Source of the DNA: Theobroma cacao
Taxonomy: Eukaryota; Streptophyta; Magnoliopsida; Malvales; Malvaceae
Reading direction: 5' to 3'
DNA: 64,000 bases
Assembly (NCBI RefSeq): GCF_000208745.1
Contig: NC_030851.1
Span: 2,442,666-2,506,665 of the forward strand
A model generated the notes under the pieces. It was not told where the DNA came from and searched no databases. It saw only the letters and a list, made by a program, of their open reading frames with translations. The position numbers were made by a program, and so were the translations under genes. How positions within the stretch are numbered: position 1 is the first letter of the stretch; the number at the start of each line of letters is the position of its first letter. Positions 37,901-50,165 of the stretch are shown in pieces.

Positions 37901-38905
37901 GAAAATAAGTTGTACTCCAAGCTTGTTGCTCTTAGGCTGAGTTCAATCAACTCGAGGAGTGCAATAAGAAGAGTGGCACAACACGATCTGATATCTTATT
38001 ATGTTGAGGTCGCCGCTGATAACAAGTTTATTCGGTTTATAAGGCTTATTGACACCAGCAACCTTCTGCAAAAGCACAAGTACACTGTATGGGAGTCGGT
38101 GGATTCTAATTTGAGGACTTTCATTTATGAACAACTACTAGAGAAACGCAACGAGTATCATGATCAACTGCGGAACTGTACGGAAAACCGAGATTCTCTT
38201 CTCTCCAGCGTGTTGGATAAGGATATCGATGATGTATTTAAAAAGTATGCTGTTGATGATAATGATTGGGACGGCCATCGAAATGATTTTGCCCGCTACA
38301 TCTTCCTTTGCCATATTGCTACTAGCCTTGTTTACTACGATGATCTTTACAATCATCGAAGAGGCATGCTGGGTTCATATTGCAAAATCAGCAAGACTTT
38401 ATCTGATTACATGGCCTACCTTGTACTCTTGCGTCCAACGATGTTGCCTAAAGGGCTTGGGGAAATAATAAATCTAGCAAACAACAAATTTGTAGAGAAA
38501 ATTCACCCTCGTGTGGGTGAAAATTCAAGTGAATTGAAGAAGAAAATCGTGGAAGCGTTGATTCACTATAGGCATGATTATACAACGTCGACACTTTTTG
38601 AATCAGAAGTTCAAAAGAACAGGGTACTACTGTTGAAAGGGTCTGAAATTGCCCAGCGTCTGCAAAATTTGGTAAGCGACGAACGCTGGGATCATGAAAA
38701 AAAATGGGAGACGATCGGTAAGTTATGGATGAGAAATCTGACTTATGCTGCCAGTCGTTGTTCATGGAAGGATCATGCTCAACAATTAAGGCACGGTGGA
38801 GAGTTGCTCACTCATGTCGCCCTTCTCATGGCACATCTTGGCTTAAGTACAAAAATTATGATTTATGAGAGAGAAGACGAGTCTGGATTGCCCAGTCTGT
38901 TCTAA
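34912..38905 (+). CDS. DUF4220/DUF594 membrane protein (copy 1)
   Basis: Two exons proposed: 34912-34924 (ATG ATA ACT ACA A) and 36816-38905; 700 residues. Exon 2 is open back to its acceptor, so a start at ATG 36830 (691 residues) is possible if exon 1 is not used. N-terminal hydrophobic segments fall near LMVIVSLALQICLVY, ISAWITYQS and IVFWSPFILWHL, followed by the family block GSPHNITAYSLEDNDMWLR (DUF4220). Two more membrane-like segments lie mid-protein (FCFLSTVSSLIAFSAFV, ITYMLLVGAISLDICLF), and the C-terminal DUF594 motif is HAQQLRHGGELLTHVALL. Function unknown; membrane location inferred. The 1.9-kb intron carries LINE and MITE insertions. Confidence 0.85.
35311..36805 (-). mobile_element. 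LINE 3' fragment in intron 1 of DUF594 copy 1
   Basis: Minus-strand remnant of a non-LTR retrotransposon. Near 36805-36640 it encodes INWTCILYPRSGNDLADNFAK, which resembles the C-terminus of plant LINE RNase H (W.I..PR.GN.LAD.LAK). A poly-T run at about 35310-35318 is taken as its poly-A tail. The fragment is split by the MITE at 35360-36226. Its 5' truncation point lies within about 12 bases of the exon 2 acceptor. Confidence 0.55.
35360..36226. mobile_element. pogo/Emigrant-like MITE
   Basis: 867-bp non-coding element flanked by TA on both sides (35358-35359 and 36227-36228). The left terminus CAGTAAAACTTC...ATTAATTAATACTC pairs with the right terminus, reverse-complemented as CAATAAACCTTG...AAATTAATACTC. 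The CAGTAAAACCTCTATAAATTAATA-type end with TA duplication is that recalled for Emigrant/pogo-like elements. Interior very AT-rich. Confidence 0.75.
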
Positions 38906-40847
38906 ACAAAAAAATTTCACAGGAGACTTTGTAAACAAGTTTTACTTCTAAATTTATATATCATCTGTAAACTTATAAATTCTTTTTTTTTTTGGTTCAA
39001 ATAATAGATATCCTAATTACAATGATGATATAAATCTTTATATCCATAAATTCAGGTACCAAAAAAGACCTAAAGTTTCCTTATGTGGAAAGAAACCAAT
39101 TTCCTTATATGTATTTTTCAATATTACAAAAATTTGCCTTATACTTCTATTTTCCAATGATGGAGATTCACACACACACACACACATCTAGGTGTTCTAT
39201 CACCGAATTGGAAAATACAGAAATAGGTTCGAAGCGTGTATCAATGTCACTGTCCTTTAAGGTTTTATTCATTCTATTGTTTGTGTGCTAAAGGTTTACA
39301 TGCGATGAATCTCAAAGATATATCAAATAAATTTTTTAATATCACATACTCTTATACTTTTATTGTGTTCAATTAAGTTTTTATATTTTTATTTTGAATC
39401 AAATAAGCTTTTATATTTTTATTTTGAGTCAAAAAGTTTTTTTGACTAATGATTAATTTAGTTAAAATGTCATTTTTCATTTCATGTTACGTGGCATTGA
39501 TATGACACGTTAATATATCATAATTGATAATGATGTAATATATTGACATATTATAATTAATGATGATATGACATATTAATTTAGTATAATAATATAATTA
39601 TGTGATATTTTTCACTCTTTACATCAATATCATATCAGTGTCATGTGAATATAAAATGATAAGTGGTATTTTGATTAATGATAATTAATTAATCATTAGT
39701 TATAAGGGCTTATTTGACTCAAAATAAAAATATAGGGACTTGATTGAACACAATAAAAGAATAATAATTTGTTTGAATTTTTTTAAATAGTTTAAGAGCC
39801 TATTTAAGCATTGCATCATAATAATTCAATTTCTTAATTTTTTAGAATGCAAAAAGATTTTCAAAGGATATATATATATATATACACCATAAACGCCCCA
39901 TTGTTAATTTTTTTCTTCTAAAATTAGACTTTATGAATGATTTGTTTAGATAGTTGATAGTTACTTTTATGTCCCTTGTTTTTGGGATTTTTACTTTTTG
40001 TGTGGATATGATATTTGGGTAGAAGAAAAATGGGTCTATAGATTGAGAAAGTGAGTTACATTATAAAATGGATCAAATTCAACCCCTGCCACATGTAAAA
40101 TTGTAAACGTATTTATACTTGGAAAATATGATCAAGTTCAAGCATACATCATTAAAACAAGAATGCACGGAATTGGAGCTTTGAACCACGAACCTTCTCT
40201 CCCTTTTTAACTAAGCTAGAACTATCAAGGTTTATACTCATTTTTCGTAATTAAAAAAATAGGTTCCATTGAAAGTTGTCGTCTATCCATTGCTTTATGT
40301 ACTTAATACCCTTCTTGGGACACCAATTTCCAGCTACTTCGCTTGATTCCCCTCTCTAGCTTTTATAGATGGGAAGCAAAACCTACATACATCTCCTTCA
40401 TATGGAATAATTTAAGGTGCAATCTAGACCTAAAGCAATATTAATTGATACTATATGCAACGTGTTCCGCATGAACTGCGGACGTGTACTGTGCAACGGT
40501 GAATGATCAGTGTAATGCTATGTTCTCTATAAAGCAGAAAGAATTTTCTTTTTCTCTTTTTTTTCTCCAAGAATAAAAAAAAAATCACTGTTATTGTCCC
40601 CAGTGGAAGTTCTTTGCTTTGCTTCTAGGACTTAGCTACGCACAAATAATATTCACGTCACGTTTGGCACGATTTCTGGCCTCTATATCTTAAAGAAAGG
40701 CGCAAGGGTTTAATTCATCTTGGAGGATTTTTCCTTAGTTTCCACTAACTCCGATTCCATGAAATTTCCCAGTAGTTGTTTTCTATATTATGTTCATTAG
40801 ACCAGATACTGGTTTATTTGGTTGCAAAGCTAGCAGAGGCAGCAGTT
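38906..40847. other. Spacer between DUF594 copies 1 and 2
   Basis: Holds a (CA)n microsatellite at about 39169-39186, a foldback element (separate entry), and from about 40445 the putative promoter and leader of the next DUF594 gene, paralogous to 33585-33965. No other gene seen. Confidence 0.55.
39345..39830 (+). mobile_element. AT-rich foldback element, copy 3
   Basis: Long terminal inverted repeats: the left arm CTTTTATTGTGTTCAATTAAG (about 39356) pairs with the right arm CTTGATTGAACACAATAAAAG (near 39740), and pairing continues through the ATATTTTTATTTTGA.TCAAATAAG region. Non-coding, with the same family in the pair at 18.9-19.8 kb. This is the best-preserved copy. Confidence 0.68.
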
Positions 40848-43552
40848 ATGCTACTTACAAGTAAGCATTACTTTGTTATCTTGATTTATATATCTGATAA
40901 TTAAGAGCCAAATGAGTGAAGTCAAGTTATTTAGCTAGCTAGTTCTTTTTTCAATTATTTTTTGTAAAAAATAATTCTCACTAGCATTGAATTCATTCTC
41001 TCTTTGATATAAAGGGTGTATTTAATTAACTTAGCTACTTGTCTAAACCTTTTTTTTACACCTCTTTTTGGATAAATTTCACCTAATTCTCTTGTAGTTT
41101 CAATATTTAATTTTCACACGACACTCTGTGATTATATTTTTCAATTAACACTTCAAATATATTTTTTTCCTTAATTAACAGGTGATGGATAAATTCTATT
41201 CTAATAAAGGGTTAAGTCATTAATTTTGTCTAGTAAAATTTTAAAAATAATACACTGTCAACTTTGAATGACGTATTTTATTAATTTTAAAAAAAAATAC
41301 AAGTAGTGTTTCTTTTTAAACGAAAGAAATCGTCAAGTCATGTTTCAACCTGTTATATTTCATTGGTTCAACAAGAGATAAACCAATATTAGATTGAACA
41401 TTCAAGAGTTAACTATGCATATACATAATTATATTATTTTGAATTTTCAGTTGCCCTCTCTCTCCTCTATGTTGAGATCAAGGAATCGGTGTTCAAGAAA
41501 ATATTCACAGAAATTGCAAAAAGATTTTGGAGTGAATGGGAGCTTCGTTCCATGGTTGTTGTGAGTCTTATTCTCCAGTTTCTTCTCGTCTATTTTGCGA
41601 GGAAACGGAAGAAATACAGGGGAAAATTCGTGCCAGCCATTTCAATCAGTGCGTGGTTAATATATTTATCAGCAGATTGGATGGCAACTCTTGTTCTGAG
41701 TACCCTTCTTAGGGGCCGTACGGAACTGGAAAATGGATTTATCGTGTTCTGGACGCCCTTTCTTTTATGGCACCTGGGCAGCCCGTACAATATCACAGCT
41801 TACTCTATAGAAGACAATGAGTTGTGGTTAAGACACTTTTTCGGGATGATGTTCCAGGTCGGAGAGGCGATCTACATCTACGTCAGGTTTCGGTCAAACA
41901 CTGTACTGAATGCTTTGGCTCTTCCATTATTCATTGCTGGAGTTATCAAGTATGGAGAAAGGATATGGGCACTCAGATGTGCAAGCAAAAAACAGCTCAT
42001 AAATTTCTTTTACTCAAGCTCAACGTCTATAAGTGGAAATGAAAGCCATGTTGTTGGTAAGGAGAATGAAATGATCAGAACAGGCCTGTTTGATCTTCCA
42101 GGGAAGAGAGCTTCTATTGAAGATCGAAGCATTCCATCTGAGGTGAAATTTCTTCGGGAGGCGAATTTATCATTTGATATTTTCAAGCCTCTCTTTGCAG
42201 ATCTCCCATTCCAGATTTCGCATAAGTTTCATGATGAAATGGTCTTCCTGGATTCTAAATCTCCAGATGAAGCCTTCAATTTTGTGGAGATTGAGCTAAG
42301 TTTCCTTTATGATTTGCTTTTCACCAAGAATCCCATACGATATAGACGACACCGTTCAGGCTTGATTCTTCGCGGCCTCTGCTCTTTATCTGTTGTCTCT
42401 GTACTGATTGTTTTCTCAGCTCTCCTTCATAAGATCAAGCATTCCACAGTTGACACTGTCGTGACCTACTTGCTGCTGTCAGGAGCTATTTATCTGGAGA
42501 TCTATTCATTTTTTATGCACTTTGGGTCTAAGTGGACAATGTTGAGGTACGCCGTTCCTCGAGACAAGCGGCACAAATTGTACCATGGGCTTGTTAAAAA
42601 AAGGTTACGTTCAATTGTGTCATGGAAGGGAATCAACAAAATGGCACAACATGATCTGATAGATTATTGCGTCAAGGCCAAGGCAAGCCGGTTGACTCCT
42701 GTCATTAAGCTCATCGACACTGGCGACCTTTTGCAGAAGTTTGGGCATGCCAAATGGAAGCCAGTAGACAGTGACTTGAAACAATTCATCTATGGTCACC
42801 TCAAAGAGAAGCGTACCAAGTTCAAAAATGAGGGCTTTCAAGTCGAGTATCTCGAGAAGTTGTTAAGCGAGAAAGGTGATAGTGTAATTAAGGAGAAAGG
42901 TTTTCATCTCGAAGATGAGTGGAAATTGGAATCGACAGATTTCACCCGTCGCATCGTTGTTTGGCATATTGCCACCGGACTTGTTTACTACGACGATCTT
43001 TACAAGCATCGAGGAAGTAGATGCGATTCAATTCTCCGGATTGGGAAATCTTTGTCTGATTACATGATGTACCTTGTACTGGTGCGTCCATCGATGCTGC
43101 CTAATGGGTTTAGTGAGACGGTAAACAAAGAAACATACCTCCAAACCCAGAGGTTTTTTGCTCAGACGACAGCGGAAAAACGCTTGAAAGCGTCCATGAA
43201 GGAATTTGTTTCGGCACTAATATCTTTGCATTCTGGCTTTCAGTCAAATGAAATAGGAGCGCTACTCGATGGGATCAAGTTTGGCAAACAATTGCAAGAT
43301 TTGGTAAGATATAATAGGTGGGATGATGAGGAGAAGTGGAAAATGATTAATGATGTATGGATGGAGATGCTGGTTTATGCTGCTAGTCGTTGTACATGGG
43401 AGGAGCATGCGCAGCAATTGAGGCACGGTGGAGAGCTGCTCACTCACGTTTCTCTTCTTATGGCACATCATGGTTTAAGTACCCAAGTCCACAGATTGGA
43501 AAAATCTCATGATGATCAGTGTGACGCAACGCCATTTCCTGAGCCTATTTGA
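40848..43552 (+). CDS. DUF4220/DUF594 membrane protein (copy 2)
   Basis: Exons 40848-40860 (ATG CTA CTT ACA A, then GTAAGC) and 41451-43552 (acceptor GAATTTTCAG), giving 704 residues beginning MLLTIALSLLYVEIK. The exon 2 frame lacks a nearby ATG, so the spliced micro-exon is the best supported start. Landmarks: FWSEWELRSM followed by a hydrophobic span, a second span around AWLIYLSADWMATLVLSTLL, IVFWTPFLLWHLGSPYNITAYSIEDNELWLRH (two adjoining parts; DUF4220), paired spans mid-protein (LCSLSVVSVLIVFSALL; VVTYLLLSGAIYLEIYSFF), VYYDDLYKHRG, and the DUF594 tail around HAQQLRHGGELLTHVSLLMA. Intact; role unknown. Most diverged from copies 3 and 4. Confidence 0.9.
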
Positions 43553-43799
43553 CCGGCACTATACTCTTTCTTTTGTCTTCTTCTTCTCTTTTACTAACCA
43601 TCAATGTAATTCATGGCATTTCTTTTTCTCCTTTATAATGGGGGTACCTTAAGCAGTTTCTTTCGATTTGTTTTTGCTTCAAAAAGTTATTCAATCACAA
43701 TCGAATTTCAGCACTTTATTAAAAAATAAAAAGTTGTAAACTTAAATTTGATTTGAATTTCAGTTTTTTCTTTTGTTTTCCATTTTTAAAACTAATTCT

Positions 43800-43837
<38 letters not shown>

Positions 43838-43864
43838 AATTTAACTTTTATTACGTAAACTTTN

Positions 43865-43901
<37 letters not shown>

Positions 43902-45960
43902 AATTTAACTTTTATCGAAATTTCCCAACCACCGTTGATAACTTAAAATCCAATAATTCAAGTCTCTGTTATAAAGTAATAATTGCAGAAAAAATTGTAG
44001 AAATAATGTATACAGAAAACATGTTTACATAATAAGAATGTTAAAAGTTTGCATGAAACGTTTTTACTATGGTGCGATTGATCCATTTCTTTAACACCAA
44101 TTTAAGTACTTATTCACTTCCAAGGCTAAGTACAATCAATGTAAAAGTTTACATGAATTTTGTGGCTAATAATTTTTATGTTCAAGCAGTCCTCAAAGGA
44201 GACACTATAACGGTTGAAATTTGAAGTGATCTTGAGCTCGAAAAAAGGATGTAAATGGATAGAATACCCATTGTATTTTAAGTTCTTTACCTCGAATCTT
44301 ATTATTTGCTAAGATATCTGAACCCTATATATATTCAATTAAAATTTGAAATTGTTACTTGAACCCATACCTAAATATTCTAAACACTAGTCGTTAAATA
44401 TTTCAAATCATTTAATTATTCAATTAAATTAAATTAAAAATTAATTTTTATGTATATTATTAATGAAAATTAAACTAATATAAATAAAGTTAGCTTATAA
44501 AAAATAAATTAAAATTTAAAATCATATTTAAAATAATTAAATGAATTTTTGTAAATATTACAATAACTATAAAAGCCTTATAAATAAAAAGTAATATATA
44601 TAATTAAAATTCATTATTTCTAATCGGATTATGAATAATATATAGTAGTTTTACTTCTCCAACTCTATTATAGAGTATTCAAATTTTATTTAATGAGGTC
44701 TAGCAATGCAGGATATACCGAATCACAAGGTATCCTATTGACATCATTAACTACAATTTAAACTTGAGATGTACAGAAAGAAGTTTCTGAGATAATGTAA
44801 AAAAATGTTATATTCAAGCAGTTTTTGCTACCAAGTTGTTGCCTAAGGTATAATTTGCTATTCACTACGTACCTTCCCATTTGCATGCGTTTTGGATGAG
44901 TAGGTAGTAGTCACTGGTCACTAGTGTACTGCACAATGGTCTTTACTTATGCTATATTCTATTGTGATTTACACTAAAGATGAGGAATGTCGGAAACCAG
45001 CTTTGCTTCTTTTGTTTCCTCAAGAATAGAATTTTCTTTCCATCTTTAATACTCTTCCAGGGGACTTGCATGATCCACTTTGTGTTCCATTTATATGTAT
45101 ACATTGCTTCCTGTTCAGGAAGTGCTTTTTTTTTTTAAAGTTGGTGTTTTATTGATAGAAGAGCTAGAATGCCATGTTGAGTCTTGAACTTTATATAGTA
45201 AAAGCCTCCTTTTGGCATAGAAGCTAACATACAGTACTGGAACTGTGACTACAACCCAATCGAAGCAACTCAAAACTAGATGGTATCATCCTCGGAACAA
45301 AAGTAGCAGCCCCTAAGCAAAAAAGTTTAAGCTGTACACTAAGAAGCAGTCGAAACAATCCCTATCCAAAAAACAGTAAAACCGAAAGTAAAAAAACATC
45401 CATATCCTTATCAGGATCCAAGTAAACACCTGTCATCCTTAGCAGTTGGCACACAGAAAACACCAAAAACTTGGATAGAGGCACAAGCGTTGGCCTTCTT
45501 AATCAGTTGACCCTCCAGATTTTTCATGAAGCTCTCATTACAAGAGGAAAATCCCCTGCTGCCCTTACATTCTCATCAAAGACTGGATTCATCCCTTTTG
45601 ATCAAAGAAAAGATAGAGCCGAGCAACCATTTGAGAAGAACTGGACGAGGGATGAAGTGACCCCTTCAAAATGGCAATCAGCACCAACCCACTTTCCTGG
45701 GACAGAAGCAAAACGAAACCAGGAGCGTCACTACCTAGATCAGCAAAAGCAGAAGCGAGACCCACCGAAATCCAACTTCTGACCAGGTTTTCTCCAGCAT
45801 CAGTGACGAGGAAGAGCTTGATCGTTTGTCCAATTTTTCCGTTCCTTCATCCTGCTAGGGCCACAGGTTGAGGTCAAAAGTAGTGGCTCAATCTGCTTTG
45901 TCAGCATCGTGCCTGATCTTGGTGACAATTTGCTGTGTATAGATATCAGCAGCGACAATA
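43553..45960. other. Spacer between DUF594 copies 2 and 3
   Basis: AT-rich. The stretch about 44810-45125 is paralogous to 53700-54115 (shared TTGCTACCAAGTTGTTGC and TCTTCCAGGGGACTTGCATGA). A poly-T run at about 45127-45137 followed by GTTTTATTGATAGAAGAGC resembles the 3' end of a minus-strand LINE. The frame at 45471-45782 has no recognisable domain. Confidence 0.5.
43802..43915. repeat. Duplicated (TA)n tract with an undetermined base
   Basis: Two (TA)n runs, each followed by TGTATAATTTAACTTTTA, flank an N at 43864. The duplicated flank plus the N suggests an unresolved assembly join across a microsatellite. Confidence 0.85.
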
Positions 45961-46401
45961 ATGACATTTACAAGTGAGTTTTATTGTATCATTTCTTAAA
46001 TGTTAAACTAATTTTAAAAATTGAATTGTATTCATTTCTGACAATCTTGAATATTTAGTGGTAACAATGGGGTGCATGATTTTGTATCAAAGTCTTTAGC
46101 CTAAGTGTAGGCAGAAGACTTGTTTCCAGCCTTAGGACCTGAGTACAGTCAAAACCCCATCGCTACCCTTTCAGTTCCTTCTCTACTCCACTGTGACCAC
46201 CTTGGATCGCATTTGTGATTAAGCCGTAATCCCTCCAGACTTGTTCTCACCCCCATGCGTTCAGCCACTTGCGAGCAGGTATTAACCAGAGCCCCGGTAT
46301 GTGTGTGGGCACCAGGTACTGTCCGGAACCCACCATTTATCCTGTAACCTTTGCTTGATTCCGTTGTGACGCTTGTCTGTTCATGTGTTTCCCTTCCCCT
46401 G

Positions 46402-46524
46402 CCTATCTAAGGAAGATTCAATCTTTCAATTCCCAGCCCTGTTCACGGTAAAATATAGAAGAGTCGGACCTCCATCAGCTGGAACAGGGCAGGGAATTGA
46501 AAGATTGAATCTTCCTTAGATAGG
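46402..46524. repeat. Near-perfect inverted repeat (hairpin)
   Basis: Left arm 46402-46444 and right arm 46482-46524, 43 bases each with one mismatch, separated by 37 bases. A partial third copy of the arm (GGGAATTGAATGATTCAATC...) follows at 46528, then a short inverted piece at 46559. Confidence 0.88.
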
Positions 46525-46689
46525 TCTGGGAATTGAATGATTCAATCTTCCTTAGATAGTCATTCAATCTTTCAGTTCCCCGTTCTTAGAGTCCTCCTTT
46601 AACCCCATTAAGTCATGTGCCAATTCACTGCTGCTAAGAGGCTGTTCCTTCCCTCGGGCTTCCTTGATCTATGCGGTATCCAGCATCAT

Positions 46690-47858
46690 TCCAGCTTGGT
46701 GAAAAGCACTTGCTGCCGTTTATTTCGGTTTGCCACCTGTAAATATAGCTCCACAGCCAGAAAAAATACATGTCTCGATTTTTTTTTTCTGTCATTTCTC
46801 CTTTTCAATAGAAACCTCCTAGGGAAACTTTGTTCGGAGTCATTGGATCTATGGACTCTAGCCACCGGTTGGTTCTGTTTCTTATCAACGATCATGCACC
46901 TTTTCTCATGAAATTCCAGATCATAGTCTTTTTGAATAAGCTGTCCAACACTCAAGAGATTTCGAGACAATGAAGCGACATAAAGGGTGTGAAAGAAAAC
47001 CAAAAGAGTTTATAAATTCAGTGAGTTATCTCATTAAAAAAAAACAGTGAGTTAATGAAAGCCAACACACGTGAGATAGGAGAAGAATTTCATGAAGCCA
47101 TGCAAAAACCACACACCTTTTCATTAACCAATTATATAAATATATATATTTATAAGAGAGAGAAAGTTATAAAATATTAAATGATGGAAAATAATTGATC
47201 ACTTGTTCAGAACACTAATAACGTATCACCTAGTGGCCTACAAAGCCAACTACCCAGTAAGAAACATTACGTATACTAAAAAACTGATAAAAAAACTGAC
47301 ACTTATAAAATAAAATAGCAAAAACTTAAATGAATCACGTGGTCGAGGCACGTGATCTCTTCTTCCTCATGCTGCAACAGCTCTTTCTCATCACTAACTT
47401 CAGAAATATGTTCTTCTGATCTTCAAGTCGAGGCTCACTCTTCAACAAAGGGCATCTTTGATAAGCTTTGCTTACTTTTTTTGGTTTGGACAAGAATATC
47501 TGCTTTACTTCCCATCTCCAAGTTTCACTTTCGACTTGTCTTTCTCATCCATGGAGACAAAATTCTCCTTGGTTCTAGTCATATGATTCCTGAAACCACT
47601 AGCAACATACAGACCCCTTCTTCTTTTGAAGGCTTCAAACATAGAAAGTTTGTTCTGAATTGCCTTCCATATTTTCTGAAAAGTGCAGAAAATTAGGAAA
47701 AGAAGAAAAAAAAAGCCTAATAAGCCTAATAGCTTAATTGTTTCATTATTAAGGTTATTATGTAAAGAAAAATGCAGGAAAAAGCCTTCATCTACGACTT
47801 CCCAAAGATCTTGGGAAACGAAGAAAGTCTTCATTTGGTTATGAGCAATGCAATGCAA
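46690..47858 (-). pseudogene. Copia gag/protease/pre-integrase fragments in DUF594 copy 3 intron
   Basis: On the minus strand, in copia order: a gag piece MKTFFVSQDLWEVVDEGF (about 47835-47780); a protease-region piece VASGFRNHMTRTKENF...KVKLGDGK (about 47610-47505) in which the catalytic Asp of the DSG motif is Ala; and a pre-integrase piece LYVASLSRNLLSVGQL (about 46990-46930). The pieces are separated by unrelated or deleted sequence and stops. Not functional. Confidence 0.7.
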
Positions 47859-50165
47859 TGGTTGGACTACCTTTTCCTTTCCCTTTCCATTTTTTTCAAG
47901 AAAAATAAAATTTCTCCCCTACTTTAAAATTTTAATTCTTTCCTTTATTATTGGGAACTTGAAAAATTCACGCATGCTAAATGAATTTCTGATCAAGAAC
48001 ATTGATTATATAAAACATTTTTTTTTATGATTGGAGTTTAACCATTGGTTACTCCTGTTAATGAATTATTCCAACTTTCAAAAAAAATATATATAAAACA
48101 TTTTTTAAGTTTCAGTTGCTCTCTCTCACATCTTCGTGGAGATCAAGAATCGGCGTTGAAGAGAATATGTTCAGAAATCACAACAAAATTTTGGAGTGAA
48201 TGGGAGCTCCGTTTGATGGTTGTATTCAGCCTTATCCTCTAGCTTGTACTCGTCATGTCTGGGGATCTTCGACGAAAATACATAGGGAAAGCATTGCCTT
48301 ATGTTGCAATGATGGTATGGTTAGTGTATTTGTTGGCAGATTGGATGGCAACGCTTGTGCTGAGCAACCTTCATAGGGGCGACGTTAAGCTGAAAAATGA
48401 ACTTATTGCATTTTGGACGCCCTTCCTTTTGTGGCATCTTGGCAGCCCTCATAACATTACAGCTTATTCTTTAGAAGACAATGAGATTTGGCACCGACAC
48501 TTTCTTGGCATGGTCTTCCAAGTGTTAGAAGCAGTATATATCTACGTCAGGTTTCGATCAGACACCGACCTCAATCTTATGGCTGTTCCAATATTCCTTG
48601 CTGGAGTTTGGAAGTTCGGAGAAAGGATATGGGCTCTCAGATCTGCAAGCGACAAGCAGCTCATGAATTCCTCGGCTCAAAGAGAACAGGCTAGTCCAGA
48701 GGAAAACAATATTATCAGATTTAGGCTGTTTGAGTCTAAAATAAACGATTGTTTCGAACGCAAAGGAAATGTTTCCGAGCTCAAGTTGCTCCGCGAAGCT
48801 TATTCACCGTTCCTTATTTTCAAGCCTCTCTTCCTTGGCCTCTCAGTTGAGCTTTCAGCAAAATTTTATGATGACATGTTCTTCATCAATTCTAAATCTG
48901 CGGTAGAGGCCTTCAAATTGGTAGGGACTGAACTGAAATACCTTTACTACTTGTTTTTCACCAAGGTGCCCCTTCATCACAATCATCAAAAGGTGAGTTC
49001 AAGTCTTCGTGCCTTGTGCTTTCTGTCTGCTGTGTCGTCACTGATCGCTTTCTCAACAATCGTGGATAAGAGTGTGCATTCAAAAGTCGATATTGTGATT
49101 ACGTATTTGCTGTTGCTGGGAGCTATTTCTCTCGACGCATATTCATTTATAATGCACCTCCTCTCTATATGGTCAATGATCTGGTTGCCCGTTCCTAAAA
49201 ACACGGTGCAAAAAATGTACTCCAAGGTTGTTGCTTCCAGGTGGCAGTTAGTTGAAGCCAAGATGGCAATCAAATCAGTGGCACAACATGATATAATATA
49301 TTATTACGTCGAGGCCAACGCTATCAAGTTATATGATGCTGTAAGGATTATTGACACTGGTAATCATTTACAGAAGGCTTGGCATACCAAGTGGAAGCCT
49401 GTTGATTGTGAATTGAAGCAATTCATCTATGATCATCTGAAAAAGGAACGTGGGAAGTTGGACGAGAAAGATTTCGGACCTGAAGATCTCAAAAAGTTAT
49501 TAAATGCACCTTTTTTCGAGGACTTGGAAGAGGACACAACTGATTTTTCGTTACGCATTATTCGTTGGCATTTGGCTACAGAGCTTGTTTACTACGATGA
49601 TCTTAACAAATTTCGAAGAGGTAAACTCGGTTCATTCTGCCTAATTGCCAAGTCTTTGTCTGATTACATGATGTACCTCGTAGTCGTTCGTCTATTGATG
49701 CTGCCTAAAGGGTTCAGTGAAGCGATCAACAATGAAAACTACCGCCAAGCCAAAAATCTTTTTCCGGAGGATATGACAACAAACATGAGAAAAATAGAAG
49801 TCAGGAAGAGATTTACATCATCGGTGCTTGGGCGCCAAAGTTCTCCCACTAAAAGTAATAGATTCGATTTGATAAACGGTGGGAGTAGTTTTGCAGAAAA
49901 ATTGCAAAGTGTTGTCGCACAGGAGCGCTGGGATCATGAAGAGAAATGGGAAATGATTAGCAAGGTGTGGTTGGGGATGATGCTTTATGCTGCTAGTCTT
50001 TGTTCTTGGAAAGAGCATGCTCAACAATTGAGGCACGGTGGAGAGCTGCTTACTCATGTCGCCCTCCTTATGGCGCATCTTGGTTTGACCACTCAGATCC
50101 GCAAAAGTAAATCACTTGATTATGAGGATGAGCTCAATCCAGCATTCCCACCACTTTTTAGGTAG

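Larger units (their letters stand above)
45961..50165 (+). pseudogene. DUF4220/DUF594 copy 3, broken by frameshift and nonsense codon
   Basis: Candidate start exon 45961-45973 (ATG ACA TTT ACA A, then GTGAGT) and second exon 48116-50165 (acceptor AAGTTTCAG). Two lesions sit near the 5' end. One base is missing in ATCAAGAATCGG (about 48143-48152; copy 2 has ATCAAGGAATCGG). Codon TAG at 48240-48242 replaces CAG of copy 4 (LILQ), within the first membrane span. From the ATG at 48255 a clean 636-residue frame remains, with GSPHNITAYSLEDNEIWHRH, the mid-protein spans and the HAQQLRHGGELLTHVALL tail, so an N-terminally shortened product cannot be excluded. Closest to copy 4. Confidence 0.85.

Noticed and set aside
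45471..45782. 103-codon plus-strand frame
   Set aside because: Lies next to a LINE-like 3' end within spacer DNA; no family resemblance.
46615..46911. 98-codon plus-strand frame
   Set aside because: Antisense shadow of the copia pre-integrase fragment.
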